6,735 bases of DNA, taken from Clostridiaceae bacterium (GTDB taxonomy: Bacteria; Bacillota; Clostridia; Lutisporales; Lutisporaceae). The stretch is taken from contig JAQVFD010000121.1 in NCBI GenBank assembly GCA_028697435.1, forward strand, positions 1-6,735, in the 5' to 3' direction. Made by a program: the position numbers and the translations under genes. The notes beneath the pieces were generated by a model. It searched no databases and was not told the DNA's origin. It saw nothing but the letters and a program-made list of their open reading frames with translations. Below are positions 1 to 6,572 of the stretch, in pieces (within the stretch, counting starts at the first letter, position 1; each line of letters starts with the position of its first letter).

Positions 1-585
1 TCGGATATTTCGTTAAAGCAGGCTTTAGCTGCAGTTGGTCAGGGTTTGCTCATGCAAACATATGAAAAGATGTTTGCGGAATACGGACGGGTTGTAGCAC
101 AGATACTGATAACCAACGAAGATATCTTTTTAGAAGACAGGAGCGAAAACGCTATAAACACATTTAATGCTCTTTTTAAGCACAAGGTTATACCGATAGT
201 CAATGAGAATGATACAATTGCAACCGATGAGATCAAAATAGGGGATAACGATGTATTGTCCGCATATGTTGCAAAGTTGATTAAGGCGGATTTGCTGGTA
301 ATACTGTCAGACATAGACGGTCTGTATGATAAGAACCCTGCATTCGAAGATGCAAAGCTGATTAGAAGAGTATATAATATTGATAATGATATTTATAACA
401 TTGCTGAGGATACCGCTTCTGTTCTGGGCACCGGAGGCATGAAGACCAAGATTAATGCAGCAAGGATTGCTATGGAAAATAATATATTAATGGCTATTGT
501 AAACGGCAACAGACCTGATAATATTTATGACGTAATATCCGGAAGGGAAGTAGGCACATTGTTTTTGCAAGAGCAAAATCTTTAG
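1..585 (+). CDS. proB: Glutamate 5-kinase (gamma-glutamyl kinase), 3' part, no PUA domain
   Basis: This cytoplasmic enzyme phosphorylates L-glutamate with ATP to gamma-glutamyl phosphate, the first step of proline synthesis. The frame is open from base 1, so the gene starts upstream; the ATG at 46 is internal. About 194 C-terminal residues are visible and they follow the amino acid kinase fold closely. Visible landmarks are VGQGLLMQTYEKMF, QILITNEDIF, the substrate-binding NENDTIATDEIKIGDND (encoded about 211-261), the LSDIDGLYDKNP segment, and the GTGGMKTKI nucleotide/substrate loop (about 427-453). The protein stops a few residues after VGTLF, where longer homologues such as E. coli ProB continue into a PUA domain, so this is a short kinase-only form. 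Seen: the sequence and its end. Known: the E. coli enzyme is inhibited by proline through its kinase domain. Inferred: such feedback could persist here. The gene is co-directional with proA, about 16 bases away. Confidence 0.96.
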   Translation, partial: SDISLKQALAAVGQGLLMQTYEKMFAEYGRVVAQILITNEDIFLEDRSENAINTFNALFKHKVIPIVNENDTIATDEIKIGDNDVLSAYVAKLIKADLLVILSDIDGLYDKNPAFEDAKLIRRVYNIDNDIYNIAEDTASVLGTGGMKTKINAARIAMENNILMAIVNGNRPDNIYDVISGREVGTLFLQEQNL

Positions 586-601
586 GAAAGGAATGATATG
601 G

Positions 602-1846
602 ATGGAAGATATTATCAAGAAAGCTATACTCGCTAAAAAAGCGGGAATTGTGCTTTCCAGGCTAGATACCGTGCAAAAGAACAAATGTCTTAGTCATATG
701 ATAGATGCACTTATAGAAGATACCGAGTATATACTTAATGAGAATCAAAAGGATATGGCGGCAGGAAAATTAAAAGGTATGAGCGAAGCCTTGCTTGACA
801 GACTTCTTCTGAACAAAAAAAGACTGGAAGGAATTATAGAAGGGCTTAAGCAATTAATTGCATTGAAGGACCCGGTTGGAGAAGTATTATATATGAACAA
901 AATGCCCAATGGACTTTTAATCGGACAGACCCGTGTTCCTCTCGGTGTAATAGGAATAATATATGAAGCAAGGCCAAATGTTACTGTAGATGCCGCATCT
1001 TTATGTATTAAATCGGGAAATGCAGTTATATTGAGAGGCGGAAGCGAAGCTGTCAACTCTAACATAGCTCTTGTAAAATCCTTGAGGAAAGCGCTTGTCT
1101 CTGCAGGTTTACCGGAGGATTCAATTTCCATTATTGAAGATACCTCAAGAGAAACTGCAGCCAGGTTTATGAAGCTGAACGAATATATAGATGTTTTAAT
1201 ACCAAGGGGAGGGGCCGGGCTTATTAAGTCGGCTATAGAAAATTCTACCATACCTGTTATTCAAACGGGTATCGGAAACTGTCATGTTTATGTTGACAGT
1301 TACGGTGATTTAAACATGGCTGAAAGAATTATTTTAAACGCTAAAATAAGCAGACCGGGAGTATGCAATGCTGAAGAAAAGCTTCTGGTTCATAAAGATG
1401 TTGCAGATGAATTTATACCAAGGATAGTAAAGAGCTTGACGGAAAGTGGAGTAGAGGTAAGGGGCTGCGAAACGACGTTAAAACTATCAGGGGATATAAA
1501 ACCGGCAGAGGATATTGATTGGTATACCGAGTACCTTGACTATATAATTGCTGTTAAGGTCGTTGACAGTATTGATGAAGCCATAGAGCATATCAACAAA
1601 TACGGCACTAAGCATTCCGAAGCAATTGTTACGGATAATTACTCCAACTCAAGGAAGTTCATGGCTGAGGTTGATGCTGCCGCCGTATATATAAATGCAT
1701 CTACCCGCTTTACCGACGGGAATGAATTCGGATTAGGAGCTGAAATCGGGATAAGCACTCAGAAGCTTCATGCAAGGGGACCTATGGGATTGAAAGAACT
1801 GACATCCACAAAATACATCATATATGGCGACGGCCAGATAAGGTAG
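602..1846 (+). CDS. proA: Gamma-glutamyl phosphate reductase
   Basis: This NADPH-dependent cytoplasmic enzyme reduces gamma-glutamyl phosphate to glutamate-5-semialdehyde, the second step of proline synthesis, using the unstable product of ProB. It belongs to the aldehyde dehydrogenase fold. Visible signatures are GVIGIIYEARPNVTVDAA, the cofactor-side LRGGSEA, IPRGGAGL, GIGNCHVYVD, the catalytic cysteine in SRPGVCNAEEK (codon about 1364-1366), and the C-terminal family signature NASTRFTDGNEFGLGAEIG followed by HARGPMGL. At 414 residues it is close to the roughly 415-417 of characterised ProA proteins. Two starts are possible: ATG 593 and ATG 602. The purine-rich site AGGAAAGGA (584-592) sits almost on top of 593 but about 9-10 bases before 602, so 602 is preferred; the first three residues of the longer form are uncertain. 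It is translated from the same message as proB and followed by a terminator. Confidence 0.97.
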   Translation: MEDIIKKAILAKKAGIVLSRLDTVQKNKCLSHMIDALIEDTEYILNENQKDMAAGKLKGMSEALLDRLLLNKKRLEGIIEGLKQLIALKDPVGEVLYMNKMPNGLLIGQTRVPLGVIGIIYEARPNVTVDAASLCIKSGNAVILRGGSEAVNSNIALVKSLRKALVSAGLPEDSISIIEDTSRETAARFMKLNEYIDVLIPRGGAGLIKSAIENSTIPVIQTGIGNCHVYVDSYGDLNMAERIILNAKISRPGVCNAEEKLLVHKDVADEFIPRIVKSLTESGVEVRGCETTLKLSGDIKPAEDIDWYTEYLDYIIAVKVVDSIDEAIEHINKYGTKHSEAIVTDNYSNSRKFMAEVDAAAVYINASTRFTDGNEFGLGAEIGISTQKLHARGPMGLKELTSTKYIIYGDGQIR

Positions 1847-1864
1847 GTATATTAAGAATATAAA

Positions 1865-1878
1865 TTACAAGTTTGTAA
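1865..1878. repeat. Short inverted repeat after proA
   Basis: TTACAA-GT-TTGTAA is a perfect 6-bp inverted repeat with a 2-base centre, 18 bases after the proA stop. As RNA the loop is too short for a stable hairpin, so if it has a role it would be as a protein-binding palindrome. In AT-rich intergenic DNA such a repeat can also arise by chance. Confidence 0.3.
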
Positions 1879-1904
1879 CATATACAGGAGTTTTACGAAA
1901 TATG

Positions 1905-1945
1905 GCGAAATATATACAAAGTTTGAATATATTTCGCTTTATTTT
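1905..1945 (+). terminator. Rho-independent terminator of proBA
   Basis: GCGAAATATAT (1905-1915) pairs perfectly over 11 bases with ATATATTTCGC (1927-1937) across an 11-base loop. The T-rich tract TTTATTTTAT follows at once. The stem is AT-rich apart from its GCG/CGC base, so it may be leaky, but its place 59 bases after proA and its T tail fit an intrinsic terminator. It probably separates proBA from the secreted-protein gene downstream. Confidence 0.75.
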
Positions 1946-1950
1946 ATCAT
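1923..1950 (+). promoter_or_regulatory. Possible sigma-A promoter for the secreted coiled-coil protein gene
   Basis: A candidate -35 TTGAAT (1923-1928), a 16-base spacer and a -10 TATCAT (1945-1950) lie 58 bases before the start of the next gene. The match is 4/6 and 5/6. The elements overlap the loop, right arm and tail of the proBA terminator. In AT-rich DNA chance matches are frequent, so this is only a candidate, but the next gene needs a promoter if the terminator works. Confidence 0.35.
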
Positions 1951-2007
1951 GTTGGAAACTGTGGGGAAAATACGTTTTCACGGTTACCTCTGAAAAGGAG
2001 AATTGGG

Positions 2008-2556
2008 ATGTTAAACAGTAAAATTCGCAAAACCGGTATAATAGTTTTGACTGCAATTATCCTGGTAATTTCCGCTGCTGTTATAAGTGCTGCAGACGGT
2101 ATAACTCCGGGTTCGGAACAAGATCCCATTGTTACGCAGAGCTATGTGGAACAGAAATCAGAGCAAATCAAGTATTATATTGACAGCCTGGTTGCGCAGG
2201 AAAATGCCAAGCTTAAGGCTGAATTGGAGCTAAAGGGGCAGGAGATAGCTAAACTGAGAGAAGAAATAAAAAATGCCGCAAACGCAGCAGGGAAGTTCCA
2301 GGTAGTGGAGATGCAAAAGAATCATATACTTATTGCAGGAGAAGGTGCGGAAATAATACCCAGGTCCGGAAAGTTTTCTGCCATAGAGGATGCTTTTGGG
2401 GGGCTTTCGGATATCACTGCAGCAAGGGATCTTAAGAACGGTGAGGCTGTTGTCAACAATCATATGCTAATAGCTGCCAGGGGAGAAGGCAGAGGGTTAA
2501 AGGCACTTGCGGACAAGTCTTTTCTGATAATAAAAGGTACATATTCTTTACAGTAG
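2008..2556 (+). CDS. Predicted secreted coiled-coil protein of unknown function
   Basis: I do not recognise a named family. The 182-residue product begins with a typical Gram-positive signal peptide: basic SKIRK (4-8), a hydrophobic core (about 11-28), and a probable cleavage after VISAA near residue 29. A linker with GSEQDPIVTQSYVEQ (35-49) follows. Residues about 45-92 form a charged, helix-prone stretch (AKLKAELELKGQEIAKLREE) that looks like a coiled coil. Residues about 96-181 form a compact beta-type C-terminal domain with HILIAGEGAEIIPRSGK, AFGGLSDITAARDLKNGE and NNHMLIAARGEGRGLKA; the many Gly-Asp/Arg turns suggest a conserved ligand- or partner-binding domain. There are no cysteines, LPXTG motif or SLH repeats, so the protein is probably free or held by partners. 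The start has a good AAAGGAG site 7 bases upstream (1994-2000). It lies between two terminators and appears to be monocistronic. A role at the cell surface or in the spore is inference only. Confidence 0.85.
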   Translation: MLNSKIRKTGIIVLTAIILVISAAVISAADGITPGSEQDPIVTQSYVEQKSEQIKYYIDSLVAQENAKLKAELELKGQEIAKLREEIKNAANAAGKFQVVEMQKNHILIAGEGAEIIPRSGKFSAIEDAFGGLSDITAARDLKNGEAVVNNHMLIAARGEGRGLKALADKSFLIIKGTYSLQ

Positions 2557-2588
2557 GTTTCGAGGTTGCGAGGTTACGGGGTTTCGGG
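2557..2588 (+). repeat. Four tandem copies of an 8-bp G-rich unit
   Basis: Directly after the stop codon come GTTTCGAG, GTTGCGAG, GTTACGGG and GTTTCGGG, four copies of GTTNCGRG in exact 8-base phase, followed by GGC. The copies differ only at the fourth base and the R position. The G tracts (GG, GG, GGGG, GGGGG) could in principle form a two-layer G-quadruplex in the + strand or transcript. The block is clearly more GC-rich than the DNA around it. Confidence 0.8.
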
Positions 2589-2620
2589 GGCTACTGGGGT
2601 ATTCCTTATGGGCAAATATG

Positions 2621-2666
2621 CGGGTAACACCGGATACTCGGGACCTTTAGTGTTATCCGTTTTTTG
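2621..2666 (+). terminator. Rho-independent terminator after the secreted-protein gene
   Basis: CGGGTAACAC (2621-2630) pairs with GTGTTATCCG (2650-2659) as a 10-bp stem with one G-U pair, followed by six T residues (2660-2665). The loop is long, 19 bases. A second copy of the left arm's start, CGGATA (2631-2636), can pair with TATCCG (2654-2659), so two alternative stems share one right arm. The position and T run support termination. Confidence 0.75.
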
Positions 2667-2673
2667 TATTTAC

Positions 2674-2703
2674 TTTACAAATATATGGCAATAATAATAT
2701 AAT
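2674..2703 (+). promoter_or_regulatory. Sigma-A-type promoter of the polysaccharide operon
   Basis: TTTACA (2674-2679, 5/6 match to TTGACA) and a perfect TATAAT (2698-2703) are separated by 18 bases, in an AT-rich context just past the preceding terminator. Transcription would begin near 2710, giving a leader of about 57 bases before the ATG at 2767. This position also argues against the GTG at 2707 as the start codon of the first gene. Confidence 0.65.
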
Positions 2704-2766
2704 AAGGTGAAATTGAAACATATAAATCTCTATACATGTTATGTAAAACATATGGGAAGTGAAAAA

Positions 2767-4419
2767 ATGAAAGAAAGCTTGATATTTGGAATGGCATTAA
2801 AAATATATGACAGGTTCATGCTCTACTATGAAAACAGTATGTTTTTTATGATCTTGCATAGATTGGGACAAAAATTAGAAAGATATGCGGCTTCAAGCAG
2901 CATATTGAGTTATTTTGATAAGGAATGGGATGTAGTCAACGGATGGAAGAATAGTATTACATTCAAAATCGTAATATCGCCTATTAGACTGTTGAGATAC
3001 GCATCACAGAGGTTTTCGGAGAGTATGGAGGTCATTGCTTCCGATAGCAGGATACTGAAGTCTGTCAGGGTTTTATTAGAGAACCTGTTCAATATGGGCA
3101 CAAAAGGTTATGTGCTGTTTTTTGCTGCAGGAATTGCATTATCAGCACTATTGTACTATCTGCAGTTGATGAATCTTCTTCTGATAGCCGGAGGGATTGC
3201 TTCCATTATTTTGGTGCTTTGGAGGTATGAGATAGGAGTTTTTGCCGTTGTGGGATTGATTCCCCTAGCTCCGACTATGGCACTTTTGGGGCTGATACTG
3301 CTGACAGCAGCATCTTTTGGAATAAGGCTTTTATTGGATAAGAGCATGAAGCTTAGAATTACAATTCTGGATTATTTCGTAGTATTGTTTGGAATCGTAC
3401 TTTTCTACAGCTTTATTACATCATATACACCCGGCAGCAGCATGCTTGAATTATTGATACATATGGCATTTATAATATTTTATTTTGTATTGGTGAATAC
3501 CATAAAGACCAGGGAGCAGTTATATGTTTTGGCAGCACTGTTGGTGCTTTCTACAACAGTCACATCTCTCTACGGATTATATCAACTGAAAACTGTGACA
3601 GCTACCTCCGAGGCATGGGTGGATACAACGCTTTTTGAGGACATAAAGACCAGGGTAGGCTCTACCTTTGAAAACCCCAACGTGCTTGGTGAATATCTGG
3701 TACTCATTATACCTGTCGCAATTGCTATGCTGTGGGGACAGAAGGGTTGGATCTCAAGGCTTATAACCATGGGGTTGACGGCAATTATGCTGGGATGTCT
3801 CGTCTACACTTACTCCAGAGGTGCATATGTCGGATTGATGTTAGCTCTTGCCATGTTTGCAGTGCTTAGGGATAAGAGGTTCGTAATCCTTTGCGTAATA
3901 GGGTTGCTGATGCTGCCCTTTGTTTTACCGGCTTCTGTAATTAACAGGTTCGCAAGTATCGGAAATCTTAACGACACATCTTCCTTTTACAGAATTTCCG
4001 TATGGCTTGGGTCTTTGGGCATGGCAAAGGATTATTGGCTTTCAGGTATAGGACTGGGTCTTGAACCCTTTAAACTGGTTTATCCCAAATATTCCCTTAA
4101 TGCTGCATATGCTCATCATTCCCACAATATATACATACAGCTTATTATAGAGACCGGCATAACGGGTTTGCTTATGTTCTTTGCTATTATTGTGGTTTAT
4201 TACAAGACCATGCTGACAGGCTTTTATAAAACAAAAGACAGATTCACTTCCACATTCATGATAGCCATTGCTTCAGGTATGGCAGGATATCTGGCACAGG
4301 GAATGGTTGAGAATATATGGTATAACAACAAGGTGCTTTTGACTTTCTGGGTCATGCTGGCCTTCGGGATGATAGCCAAGGCTCTTATCGCAGAGGAGAA
4401 GGAGGTACCGGGAATATGA
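2767..4419 (+). CDS. O-antigen ligase/polymerase family (Wzy_C) membrane protein
   Basis: The product is a polytopic membrane protein of the WaaL/Wzy superfamily, whose members transfer or polymerise undecaprenyl-linked glycans on the outer face of the membrane. With start ATG 2767 it has 550 residues. Residues 1-110 are a soluble, partly amphipathic extension with short repeated helices. About 12 hydrophobic segments follow from residue 114 to 541. The Wzy_C-like region spans roughly 300-470: FENPNVLGEYLVLIIPVAIA, YSRGAYVG (349-356), a large loop with FYRISVWLGSLGMAKDYWLSG, and AYAHHSHNIYIQLIIETG, whose histidines resemble the conserved H of ligases. Start choice: GTG 2707 lies at or before the predicted transcription start, and ATG 2752 has no ribosome site, whereas GGAAGTG (2755-2761) sits 5 bases before ATG 2767. 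Its stop overlaps the next start (ATGA). Whether it acts as a polymerase or a ligase to a teichoic-acid-like or protein acceptor cannot be told. Confidence 0.85.
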   Translation: MKESLIFGMALKIYDRFMLYYENSMFFMILHRLGQKLERYAASSSILSYFDKEWDVVNGWKNSITFKIVISPIRLLRYASQRFSESMEVIASDSRILKSVRVLLENLFNMGTKGYVLFFAAGIALSALLYYLQLMNLLLIAGGIASIILVLWRYEIGVFAVVGLIPLAPTMALLGLILLTAASFGIRLLLDKSMKLRITILDYFVVLFGIVLFYSFITSYTPGSSMLELLIHMAFIIFYFVLVNTIKTREQLYVLAALLVLSTTVTSLYGLYQLKTVTATSEAWVDTTLFEDIKTRVGSTFENPNVLGEYLVLIIPVAIAMLWGQKGWISRLITMGLTAIMLGCLVYTYSRGAYVGLMLALAMFAVLRDKRFVILCVIGLLMLPFVLPASVINRFASIGNLNDTSSFYRISVWLGSLGMAKDYWLSGIGLGLEPFKLVYPKYSLNAAYAHHSHNIYIQLIIETGITGLLMFFAIIVVYYKTMLTGFYKTKDRFTSTFMIAIASGMAGYLAQGMVENIWYNNKVLLTFWVMLAFGMIAKALIAEEKEVPGI

Positions 4420-5525
4420 TTAAGGTGATACACGTGCTGAGTGATATGAAAATAGGCGGAGCAGGCAGCTGGCTGCTGAACCTGCTTGGGGCTATAGATA
4501 AAGAGAGGTTTGAAATAAAGGTTGTGCTTCCGGAGGGAAGCCTGCTTAATGACAAGCTAAAAAATTTAGGCATTGATGTAATATCTATCAGCGGGATTAA
4601 GGATAAATCATATGATCCCAAGGCTGTGAGACTTTTGTATTATATATTCAGGGCAGAAAAACCGGATATAGTGCATACCCATGCATCATTGTCTGCAAGG
4701 ATTGCCGCAAAGAGAGTTGAATCGAGTATCATAAATACTAAGCATTGTATTGACGGTAAGGTAACGGGTATAAGGAGATTTACAGGGGCTTATGTAAATG
4801 ACAGATTTAGTGACAAGATAATTGCCGTATCAGAGGCGGTAAAACGGAATCTTGAAGAAAATGGGGTGCCGGATGATAAAATATCAGTAATTTATGGAGG
4901 CATAAAGCCGCTAAAGATACTTGATGATAAAGAAAAAAATCTTGTCAGGCAGAAATGGGGAATTACTGAAGAAGAAATAGTTGTGGGAATTGTAGCCCGG
5001 CTTACCGAGGTTAAAGGCCATAAAGTGTTTCTGGATGCGGCTGAGATTATTTCCCGGGACAATGCTAATGTCAGATTTTTTATTGCCGGTATCGGACCAA
5101 AAGAAGTAGAGTTAAGAGAGCTTATTAAACAGAAGGGACTTACTGATAAGGTAGTTTTTACAGGCTTCGTGGACGAAATTTATGAAGTATTTAATATTAT
5201 TGATATTAATGTTATTTCTTCCTTATCTGAAGCCCTATGCTTGTCATTAATTGAAGGGATGAGTGTTGGCAAGCCGTCCGTGGCTACGGATACAGGGGGA
5301 ATACCTGAGGTAGTAAAGGACGGGCATAACGGTTTTCTTGTTCCGGTGGGAGATGCTTCTAAGTTGGCTGATGCAATACTTAAGCTAATCCATGACCCTG
5401 AGTTGCGGAGAACAATGGGCGACAAGGGGAGAGAAATCATGGAGAAAAGTTTTACCGCCGATATAATGGCTGAAAAGATAGAAGAACTGTATGAATCTGT
5501 GATAAGGAAAAACAGAAGGGAGTAA
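4416..5525 (+). CDS. Glycosyltransferase family 4 (GT-B fold)
   Basis: This 369-residue protein is a predicted cytoplasmic retaining glycosyltransferase that would transfer a sugar from a nucleotide donor to a lipid-linked or growing glycan. The N-terminal Rossmann half holds VIHVLSDMKIGGAGSWLLNLL (5-25), the acceptor-side GGAG loop, and KPDIVHTHAS (82-91). The C-terminal half begins near VGIVARLTEVKGHKVFLDA (190-208) and carries FFIAGIGPKEVELREL and VVFTGFVDEI. It ends with the GT4 EX7E signature at E272 and E280, within SEALCLSLIEGMSVGKPSVA, followed by TDTGGIPEVVKDGHNGFLV, the typical donor-binding end. There are no membrane segments. Length is normal for GT4. The start ATG overlaps the upstream stop as ATGA and has a strong AAGGAGGT (4399-4406) 9 bases before it, which suggests translational coupling with the Wzy_C-type gene. 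Sugar specificity cannot be assigned. Confidence 0.93.
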   Translation: MIKVIHVLSDMKIGGAGSWLLNLLGAIDKERFEIKVVLPEGSLLNDKLKNLGIDVISISGIKDKSYDPKAVRLLYYIFRAEKPDIVHTHASLSARIAAKRVESSIINTKHCIDGKVTGIRRFTGAYVNDRFSDKIIAVSEAVKRNLEENGVPDDKISVIYGGIKPLKILDDKEKNLVRQKWGITEEEIVVGIVARLTEVKGHKVFLDAAEIISRDNANVRFFIAGIGPKEVELRELIKQKGLTDKVVFTGFVDEIYEVFNIIDINVISSLSEALCLSLIEGMSVGKPSVATDTGGIPEVVKDGHNGFLVPVGDASKLADAILKLIHDPELRRTMGDKGREIMEKSFTADIMAEKIEELYESVIRKNRRE

Positions 5526-5535
5526 GGTGAAGGAT

Positions 5536-6033
5536 ATGGCTTTAGCGGATAATAAGGGCAGGCTGTTTGGGAGAATAAATATTGTTGATCTGATTATAAT
5601 TTTGCTGATAATATTGATAGCAGTTGGGGGATATGTGTTTTTTTTCGGAGGAAGTGACAAGCAGGTCACTGATACCGGTAAGGTAGTGTATGACTTTGAA
5701 ATCACCAATGTAAACAAGGACTTTGTGGATGCAATTACCCCGGGAGATCCCATAAGGGACAATGTCAGGGGGAATGAGCTTGGCACGGTGGTAAGCAAGG
5801 TATCCAGGAAAGCAACAATGCTAAATGAAGACCTGATAAACGGAAGGTATGTTATAGCTGATGTGCCTGACTCCTATGATGTGGTCATTACAATAGAAGC
5901 CAATGGGAATATAACCCCTGCCAATGTAATAGTAGGGGGAGCGGAAATCAAAGTGGGAAAGAAGTTTTTTATTAAAGGCAAAGGATATGCAAATCAGGGT
6001 TTTGTTACTAAGATGACCTTGAATGAGCAGTAA
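5536..6033 (+). CDS. DUF4330-type membrane-anchored protein, first paralogue
   Basis: The protein is about 165 residues: a short cytoplasmic head with KGRLFGRINIVDL (7-19), one membrane helix (about 17-37), and an extracytoplasmic beta-rich domain to the end. I assign it to the DUF4330 family from the LFGKI-x-IVD head and the domain layout; its function is unknown. In the domain, VVYDFEITNVNKDFVDAI, TPGDPIRDNVRGNELGTV and VPDSYDVVITIEANGNI are matched in position by the next gene, so the two are tandem paralogues. There is no cleavable signal, since the helix is followed by charged DKQ and no AXA site. Two starts are possible: GTG 5527 (AAGGGAG 4 bases upstream) and ATG 5536 (AAGGTG 6 bases upstream). 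The ATG gives a head, MALADNKGRLFG, that aligns with MLFDEKGKLFG of the neighbour, so it is preferred. It begins about 10 bases after the GT4 stop, in the same operon. Confidence 0.8.
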   Translation: MALADNKGRLFGRINIVDLIIILLIILIAVGGYVFFFGGSDKQVTDTGKVVYDFEITNVNKDFVDAITPGDPIRDNVRGNELGTVVSKVSRKATMLNEDLINGRYVIADVPDSYDVVITIEANGNITPANVIVGGAEIKVGKKFFIKGKGYANQGFVTKMTLNEQ

Positions 6034-6045
6034 GGAGGGGCTAAC

Positions 6046-6549
6046 GTGCTTTTTGATGAAAAAGGAAAATTGTTTGGTAAAATCAGTATTGTTGATATAG
6101 GTGTATTGCTGCTCATTGCTGTACTTATCGGAGGAGTATATTATAAATTCTTCATGGTTGACAAGGACCAAAATGCCGCAAAGTTTGATACCATTGAGTA
6201 CAAAGTGCTGGTGGAGGAAGTCAGGCAGCAGTCGGTAGACGCTATGGAAATCGGAGCCGATATCTATCATGTCAAGACTAACAGTCCTATGGGCAGGATA
6301 ACGGACATTGAAGTCCTACCGGCGACAGACCAGCTTACCAAGGCCGATGGTACCATGGTGATAGCAGAAAAGCCTGAAAGGTTTAATGTGCTTTTGACAA
6401 TACAGGTTCCCGGAGTTGAGTCGGAGCGAGGCTTCCGGGCAAACGGCAGGTTGGATATCAACAGGGAATCCCAAGAGGTATTGGATACCAGGATGATAGA
6501 AATGGTGGCAAAAATAGTAGATGTGAAGAATTTAAGCAAAACGCAATAA
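6046..6549 (+). CDS. DUF4330-type membrane-anchored protein, second paralogue
   Basis: This 167-residue protein has the same plan as its upstream neighbour: a head with KGKLFGKISIVDIG (7-20), one membrane helix (about 17-36), then an outside domain. Matching blocks are IEYKVLVEEVRQQSVDAM (50-67), GADIYHVKTNSPMGRITDIE (70-89) and ERFNVLLTIQVPG (111-123). Beyond the head, identity to the first copy is low by eye, so the duplication looks old or the copies have been selected to differ, as in a heteromeric pair. The start is GTG 6046, with AAGGAGGGG (6032-6040) 5 bases upstream and no better ATG nearby. The gene begins 12 bases after the first copy ends and is last in the operon before a strong terminator. 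Function is unknown; a role in helping glycan polymerisation or export is inferred from neighbours only. Confidence 0.8.
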   Translation: MLFDEKGKLFGKISIVDIGVLLLIAVLIGGVYYKFFMVDKDQNAAKFDTIEYKVLVEEVRQQSVDAMEIGADIYHVKTNSPMGRITDIEVLPATDQLTKADGTMVIAEKPERFNVLLTIQVPGVESERGFRANGRLDINRESQEVLDTRMIEMVAKIVDVKNLSKTQ

Positions 6550-6572
6550 GATTATAATGATATTGTTATTAA

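Noticed and set aside
745..1251. Long open frame on the - strand opposite proA.
   Set aside because: It is entirely antisense to a well-conserved enzyme gene, with no ribosome site or family resemblance.
1902..2021. A 39-codon + strand frame (MAKYIQSLNIFRFILSCWK...) with AGGAG upstream, overlapping the next gene's start.
   Set aside because: It runs through the terminator hairpin and the candidate promoter, its AGGAG is about 11 bases from the ATG, and the composition looks like translated intergenic DNA. A leader peptide cannot be excluded, but nothing supports it.
2589..2620. Segment between the G-rich repeat and the terminator, considered as part of a structured RNA.
   Set aside because: I found no extended pairing beyond short GG/CC matches and no known RNA motif.
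2733..2745. Small palindrome TACAT-GTT-ATGTA in the leader of the polysaccharide operon, considered as an operator or riboswitch piece.
   Set aside because: It has only five pairs with a three-base loop in AT-rich DNA, and the leader of about 57 bases is too short for a known riboswitch.
2707..2766. A 20-residue N-terminal extension of the Wzy_C-type protein from GTG 2707.
   Set aside because: The GTG directly follows the TATAAT element and lies at or before the expected transcription start, and it has no proper ribosome site.
5385..6270. Two - strand open frames opposite the GT4 and DUF4330-type genes.
   Set aside because: They cross the boundaries of convincing + strand genes with good ribosome sites; their translations look like shadow sequence.
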